Shown: one piece after another, positions 6,163 to 8,691 of the stretch
How positions within the stretch are numbered: the stretch's first letter is position 1
Layout of the letters: each line of letters starts with the position of its first letter
Assembly: GCA_030431355.1 (NCBI GenBank)
Contig: JAUIJG010000217.1
Coordinates: 1 to 8,691, forward strand
Length of the DNA stretch: 8,691 bases
Source: a bacterium
GTDB taxonomy: Bacteria; Cyanobacteriota; Vampirovibrionia; Obscuribacterales; Obscuribacteraceae
Direction: 5' to 3'
Notes under the pieces: generated by a model
The model's database searches: none
What the model saw: only the letters and a program-made list of their open reading frames with translations
What the model was told of the DNA's origin: nothing
Made by a program: the position numbers and the translations under genes

Positions 6163-7012
6163 ATGTTCTGGCTGGCAGATTGGGTCCGGATGGATTAATC
6201 GGTTTGACCCGGGAAACTTTTTTCTCAGTCTCACTAACACCGTCGAGAATTTGAGTTTTGGAGAGCTGATCCACGATGTAGTCAACGCCGTTGGCGGTGA
6301 TCATAAAGAGTCTCTCGCCCATCTCCACATACCCTTTCTCTCGCAAGTACCAGACTGCGAATTCAACACCTTTCATATCATCGGTGCCCAGGCAGTCCAT
6401 GATGATTTTCGGGTTGGCTCCACCGGTCTTGGGTCTTTGTTTTCTAGCGTCCAGAAGGATTTGTAGAATGGCAAGACGTAATTCAATTTCGTTCCAGGAG
6501 ACACCGGACTTGGGAATTTTAGGCAATCCTTTACCCAGTCCACTGGGACCGCTCTTGGGAGCGCTGCTGCCTCCGGCGCCACTGCCGCCGCTGCCGCCAG
6601 CTCCCTCCGGAGGTAAAGACAGGTCATAAGCCGCCCGCTTTCCTTCGTCGGATAATGTTCTAAAAGCTTCGGTGATGGTTCTGAACTTGTCAGCGTCACC
6701 GGTTTCCGCGTTATCCGGGTGATACATGGCGGCGAGAAAACGGTAAGCGTATCTGATGATTGTGCCGTGGGCCTGGCGATTCACCTGGAGAAGCTGGTAG
6801 TAGTCCAGGTTGCTCCAGTCGTCATCCGAAGCACCGTTGCCCTGGTGGGGAGGCATCTGTGCCTGGCCCTGGGGTACACCCTGGTTTGGCGCGCCTCCGT
6901 GACCGCCGGCTCCGGGTTGAGGTTGTCTGGGTTGTTGCGGCTGTGGCTGCCCTTGACCCTGGGGACCGCCTGCGCCTGGTCGGGGTGGGGGAGGGGGTGG
7001 TTGCCAGTTCAT
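6161..7012 (-). CDS. J-domain protein with Pro/Gln/Gly-rich N-terminus and putative winged-helix C-terminus
   Basis: A 283-residue protein in four parts. Residues 1-60 are low-complexity Pro/Gln/Gly, including six consecutive prolines at 5-10, which would be expected to need elongation factor P. Residues about 68-131 are a J domain (LDYYQLLQVNRQ, HPD at 98-100, ITEAFRTLSDEGKRAAYDL). Residues about 135-162 are a Gly/Ser linker. Residues about 174-256 look like a winged helix: an initial helix ELRLAILQILLDAR, a helix-turn-helix-like KIIMDCLGTDDMKGVEFAVWYLREKGYVE and a beta-wing-like ERLFMITANGVDYI. It lacks DnaJ's zinc and substrate-binding domains. By family knowledge the J domain would recruit DnaK; linking it to a winged helix suggests a DNA-bound or protein-interaction role, which is inference. 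It begins 3 bases after the acyl-CoA dehydrogenase stop. Confidence 0.9.
   Translation of the reverse strand: MNWQPPPPPPRPGAGGPQGQGQPQPQQPRQPQPGAGGHGGAPNQGVPQGQAQMPPHQGNGASDDDWSNLDYYQLLQVNRQAHGTIIRYAYRFLAAMYHPDNAETGDADKFRTITEAFRTLSDEGKRAAYDLSLPPEGAGGSGGSGAGGSSAPKSGPSGLGKGLPKIPKSGVSWNEIELRLAILQILLDARKQRPKTGGANPKIIMDCLGTDDMKGVEFAVWYLREKGYVEMGERLFMITANGVDYIVDQLSKTQILDGVSETEKKVSRVKPINPSGPNLPART
6982..7000 (+). other. G-rich tract on the template strand of the J-domain gene
   Basis: G runs of 4, 5, 5 and 2 are separated by single bases at 6982-7000, and a further GGGG lies at 6961-6964. They encode the polyproline start of the minus-strand gene, so the tract may only reflect proline codons (CCN). 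A quadruplex using the upstream GGGG would need a 17-base loop. Confidence 0.35.
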
Positions 7013-7015
7013 GCT

Positions 7016-8194
7016 TTACTTTCCTTTTAATAAATTGCTAGCTATTACCAATCTCTGAATCTCTGAGGTTCCTTCATAGATTTCAGTGATTTTCGCGTCA
7101 CGCATATAACGCTCGGCCGGGTAATCAGTAACATACCCATATCCACCAAAAATCTGAACACATTTAACGGTGGATCGCATGGCAACTTCCGAAGCATATA
7201 ATTTCGCCTGGGCTGCTTCCTGGGTGAAGCGTTCGCCTCTGTCCTGGGCCACGCTTGCGTGGTAGGTGAGTAAGCGAGCTGCGTCTATTTCAGTTTGCAT
7301 TTCAGCAAACATATGTTTGATTGCCTGGAAATCGTTAACCGGTTTTCCAAAAGCTTCTCTCTCTTTCGAATACTTCAAGGCATGATCAAGAGCACCCTGG
7401 GCAATGCCCACGGCCTGGGAAGCAATTCCAATTCTGCCACCATCCAGGGTGACCATGGCTACTTTGAAGCCTTCTCCAATTTGACCAAGCATGTTTGCTT
7501 TCGGAACCGGAGTGTCCTCAAAAATAGTCTGGCAAGTGGAAGAACCTTTGATTCCAAGTTTGTCCTCAAGTTTTCCGAAAGTAAATCCTTCCGAGCCTTT
7601 TTCGACAATCAAAGCGACCAGCCCTTTGTGTCTCAAACTTGTATCGCTCTGAGCTATGACTAGATAATAGTCCGCCTCAATACCGTTGGTAATCCAGTTT
7701 TTAGAGCCGTTAAGGATGAAGTGGTCACCTTTGTCTTCGGCCATGCATACTGCTGCTGCCGAATCCGAACCGGAGCCAGGCTCCGAAAGACAGAAAGCGC
7801 CTAGCTTCTCTCCCCTGTTCATCGGAACAAGAAATTTTTTCTTCTGCTCATCCGTTCCGAATATGTCTATCGGGCAGGAAGTGAGAGAAACATGGGCCGA
7901 ATACATAACCGAAGTTGTGGCGCAGGCTTTGGCTAACTCTTCGACCACGATGGCATAGCAAACATGATCCAGTCCGGCACCTTCATACTCTTCGGAGAAA
8001 GGCAGTCCGCAAAGATCTGAACCGGCTAGTAGTTCCCAGTTTTCCCTGGGGAAGCGGTGGTTCTTGTCTATCTCGGCTGCTCTGGGAGCGAATTCCTTCT
8101 GGGCAATCTCTCGAACCATCTGTTGGATGAGAACTTGCTCTTCGTTTAGTTTGAAGCTGATTGGTGTGTTATCTGTTTTTGTGGTTGTTTGCAT
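7016..8194 (-). CDS. Acyl-CoA dehydrogenase (short/medium-chain type)
   Basis: FAD enzyme that introduces the 2,3 double bond into acyl-CoA in beta-oxidation or related pathways, passing electrons to an electron-transfer flavoprotein. All three family regions are present: the N-terminal helical domain (from LNEEQVLIQQMVREIAQ), the beta domain with signature CLSEPGSGSD (135-144) and the C-terminal helical domain with QIFGGYGYVTDYPAERYMRD (347-366). The catalytic base is E374 in IYEGTSEIQR, the position used by short- and medium-chain enzymes rather than the isovaleryl type. Exact chain length is not readable. I chose ATG at 8194 (392 residues) because GGAA lies 7 bases upstream. An in-frame TTG at 8230 would add 12 residues, but has no ribosome-binding site and adds nothing conserved. 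No electron-transfer flavoprotein or other beta-oxidation gene is nearby. It heads an operon with the J-domain gene. Confidence 0.95.
   Translation of the reverse strand: MQTTTKTDNTPISFKLNEEQVLIQQMVREIAQKEFAPRAAEIDKNHRFPRENWELLAGSDLCGLPFSEEYEGAGLDHVCYAIVVEELAKACATTSVMYSAHVSLTSCPIDIFGTDEQKKKFLVPMNRGEKLGAFCLSEPGSGSDSAAAVCMAEDKGDHFILNGSKNWITNGIEADYYLVIAQSDTSLRHKGLVALIVEKGSEGFTFGKLEDKLGIKGSSTCQTIFEDTPVPKANMLGQIGEGFKVAMVTLDGGRIGIASQAVGIAQGALDHALKYSKEREAFGKPVNDFQAIKHMFAEMQTEIDAARLLTYHASVAQDRGERFTQEAAQAKLYASEVAMRSTVKCVQIFGGYGYVTDYPAERYMRDAKITEIYEGTSEIQRLVIASNLLKGK
7022..7026 (-). promoter_or_regulatory. Shine-Dalgarno of the second J-domain gene, embedded in the dehydrogenase's last codons
   Basis: On the minus strand AAGGA lies 9 bases before the J-gene ATG (7012). 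It is formed by the dehydrogenase codons for Lys-Gly in its LLKGK terminus. Ribosomes ending at the TAA (7018-7016) are placed to reinitiate, so the two proteins are probably translationally coupled. It is one of the few good Shine-Dalgarno sequences in the window. Confidence 0.6.
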
Positions 8195-8316
8195 AGCTTT
8201 TTCCGATGCCCTGACTGAAGTGGTTGGCAAGTGTTGCAGTCATATAAATATCAGCCTCCAATGATATCACTAGGTAAAACTCTCTTGATTTTGCCTGGGG
8301 GTTGGGTGGATTCCGG

Positions 8317-8345
8317 CTAACAAGAATGGAAATACCCTGTAAAAT
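8317..8345 (+). promoter_or_regulatory. Promoter candidate for the receiver-like gene
   Basis: CTAACA (8317-8322, four of six matches to TTGACA) and TAAAAT (8340-8345, five of six to TATAAT) are separated by exactly 17 bases. Transcription would start near 8352, leaving a leader of about 24 bases before the ATG at 8376. The remaining divergent region (8195-8316) must hold the dehydrogenase promoter, but I could not place one convincingly. Confidence 0.5.
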
Positions 8346-8375
8346 GCTAGAAGTAAGTTCAGGTTTAAATAAGTA

Positions 8376-8691
8376 ATGGCTGAAACCAAGGTAATTTTAG
8401 TAGCGGATCCCGGCACTGCCCCCTGGGACAGGAAAACTCTGAAAAGTAGTGATGGAGTGCGCTATGTCCAGTGCGACGGCGCATTTGACGCCCTTGACGA
8501 GTTGGTCTCGGATGGTGCCGATGCGGTGGTCTGTGCGACCGATTTGCCGGATATGAACGGCTATCAGTTCTGCACGTTTATCAAGACTTCTCTGGGTTTG
8601 ATGTCCCTGCCCATCGGGCTGGTGCAAAATGACGATTCGAATGGAGCAAGTGAGTTCTGGGCTAATGCGGCAATGCCCGATGAATTAGCCG
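8376..8691 (+). CDS. CheY-like pseudo-receiver domain protein (3' truncated by window edge)
   Basis: The reading frame starts with ATG at 8376 and stays open for 105 codons to the edge, so the C-terminal part is unseen. The pattern KVILVAD, then DAVVCATDLPDMNGYQFCTFIK, then LPIGLVQNDD and GASEFWANAAMPDEL matches the layout of a response-regulator receiver. Phosphorylation residues look lost. Counting back from the conserved Pro of LPDMNG, the phospho-acceptor position is Ala54; Asp56 is two residues out of register. One of the two N-terminal acidic residues is Ala10 (Asp11 remains). The switch Thr/Ser position is Gln or Asn (84-85), and the conserved Lys-Pro is Asn97-Ala98. It is therefore probably a non-phosphorylated pseudo-receiver. 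Downstream domains could be a regulator output, a histidine kinase or something else. The start lacks a Shine-Dalgarno but is supported by the promoter and by alignment to the family's first strand. Confidence 0.8.
   Translation, partial: MAETKVILVADPGTAPWDRKTLKSSDGVRYVQCDGAFDALDELVSDGADAVVCATDLPDMNGYQFCTFIKTSLGLMSLPIGLVQNDDSNGASEFWANAAMPDELA

Noticed and set aside
6098..6466. Plus-strand frame following rnhB
   Set aside because: It overlaps the rnhB end and runs opposite the well-supported second J-domain gene; no domain pattern.
6719..7041. Two overlapping plus-strand frames opposite the Pro/Gln-rich region
   Set aside because: Antisense shadows of low-complexity CCN/GGN codons in the J-domain gene; no recognisable protein.
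8195..8230. TTG-initiated 12-residue N-terminal extension of the acyl-CoA dehydrogenase
   Set aside because: The ATG at 8194 has a better ribosome-binding site, and the extension adds no family residues; it is kept only as an alternative start.
8397..8627. Minus-strand 76-residue frame at the right edge
   Set aside because: It lies opposite the receiver-like frame, which has a promoter, a start codon and a family pattern; the minus frame has none.
1..8691. CRISPR array, tRNA, insertion sequence, phage or defence genes
   Set aside because: No regularly spaced direct repeats, cloverleaf-like segments, transposase or integrase motifs, or terminal inverted repeats were seen on reading through both strands.

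Overview
This is a bacterial chromosomal window with dense, ordinary gene packing: eight complete or near-complete protein genes plus one gene cut by each edge. No tRNA, rRNA, CRISPR array, insertion sequence or phage gene was seen, and there is no gene-free stretch above 300 bases. Base composition looks mid-range in GC by eye. Most starts lack a clear Shine-Dalgarno sequence. The first J-domain protein has a C-terminal region that I recognise, from memory only, as resembling a J-domain family of Cyanobacteriota. With an acyl-CoA dehydrogenase, a TPR protein and no photosynthesis gene, my best guess is a non-photosynthetic cyanobacterial-lineage bacterium (Melainabacteria/Vampirovibrionia type, perhaps Obscuribacterales-like). 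This placement is inference and is weakly supported.

Layout. 1-1185 (+) is the 3' part of rimO, the ribosomal protein S12 methylthiotransferase, with an extra Lys/Ser-rich tail. 1249-2499 (+) is a membrane-anchored TPR protein. Its stop codon directly abuts the stop of a convergent J-domain protein (2500-3183, -). A divergent intergenic region (3184-3334) holds a strong inverted repeat and a perfect TATAAT only 7 bases before the start codon of nrdR (3335-3805, +), which suggests a leaderless nrdR mRNA. A candidate terminator follows nrdR. Then come rplS (3977-4405), rbgA (4452-5411) and rnhB (5418-6140), all on + and probably one ribosome-assembly/RNA-housekeeping operon. Such an rplS-rbgA-rnhB order is known from other bacteria.

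A small hairpin separates rnhB from a convergent two-gene operon on the minus strand: an acyl-CoA dehydrogenase (7016-8194) followed 3 bases later by a second J-domain protein (6161-7012). The latter has a proline/glutamine-rich N-terminus and what looks like a C-terminal winged-helix domain. Divergent from this operon, a gene begins at 8376 and runs off the right edge. It encodes a CheY-like receiver in which the phosphorylation residues appear to be lost, i.e. a pseudo-receiver.

Most functions are housekeeping: ribosome modification and assembly, ribonucleotide reductase control, RNA-DNA hybrid repair and fatty acyl-CoA oxidation. The less usual material is the J-domain/winged-helix protein coupled to the dehydrogenase, the degenerate receiver, the leaderless nrdR promoter with its overlapping palindrome, and the long basic or Ser-rich disordered extensions on three ribosome-linked proteins. 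I did not find a convincing wholly new multi-gene system.
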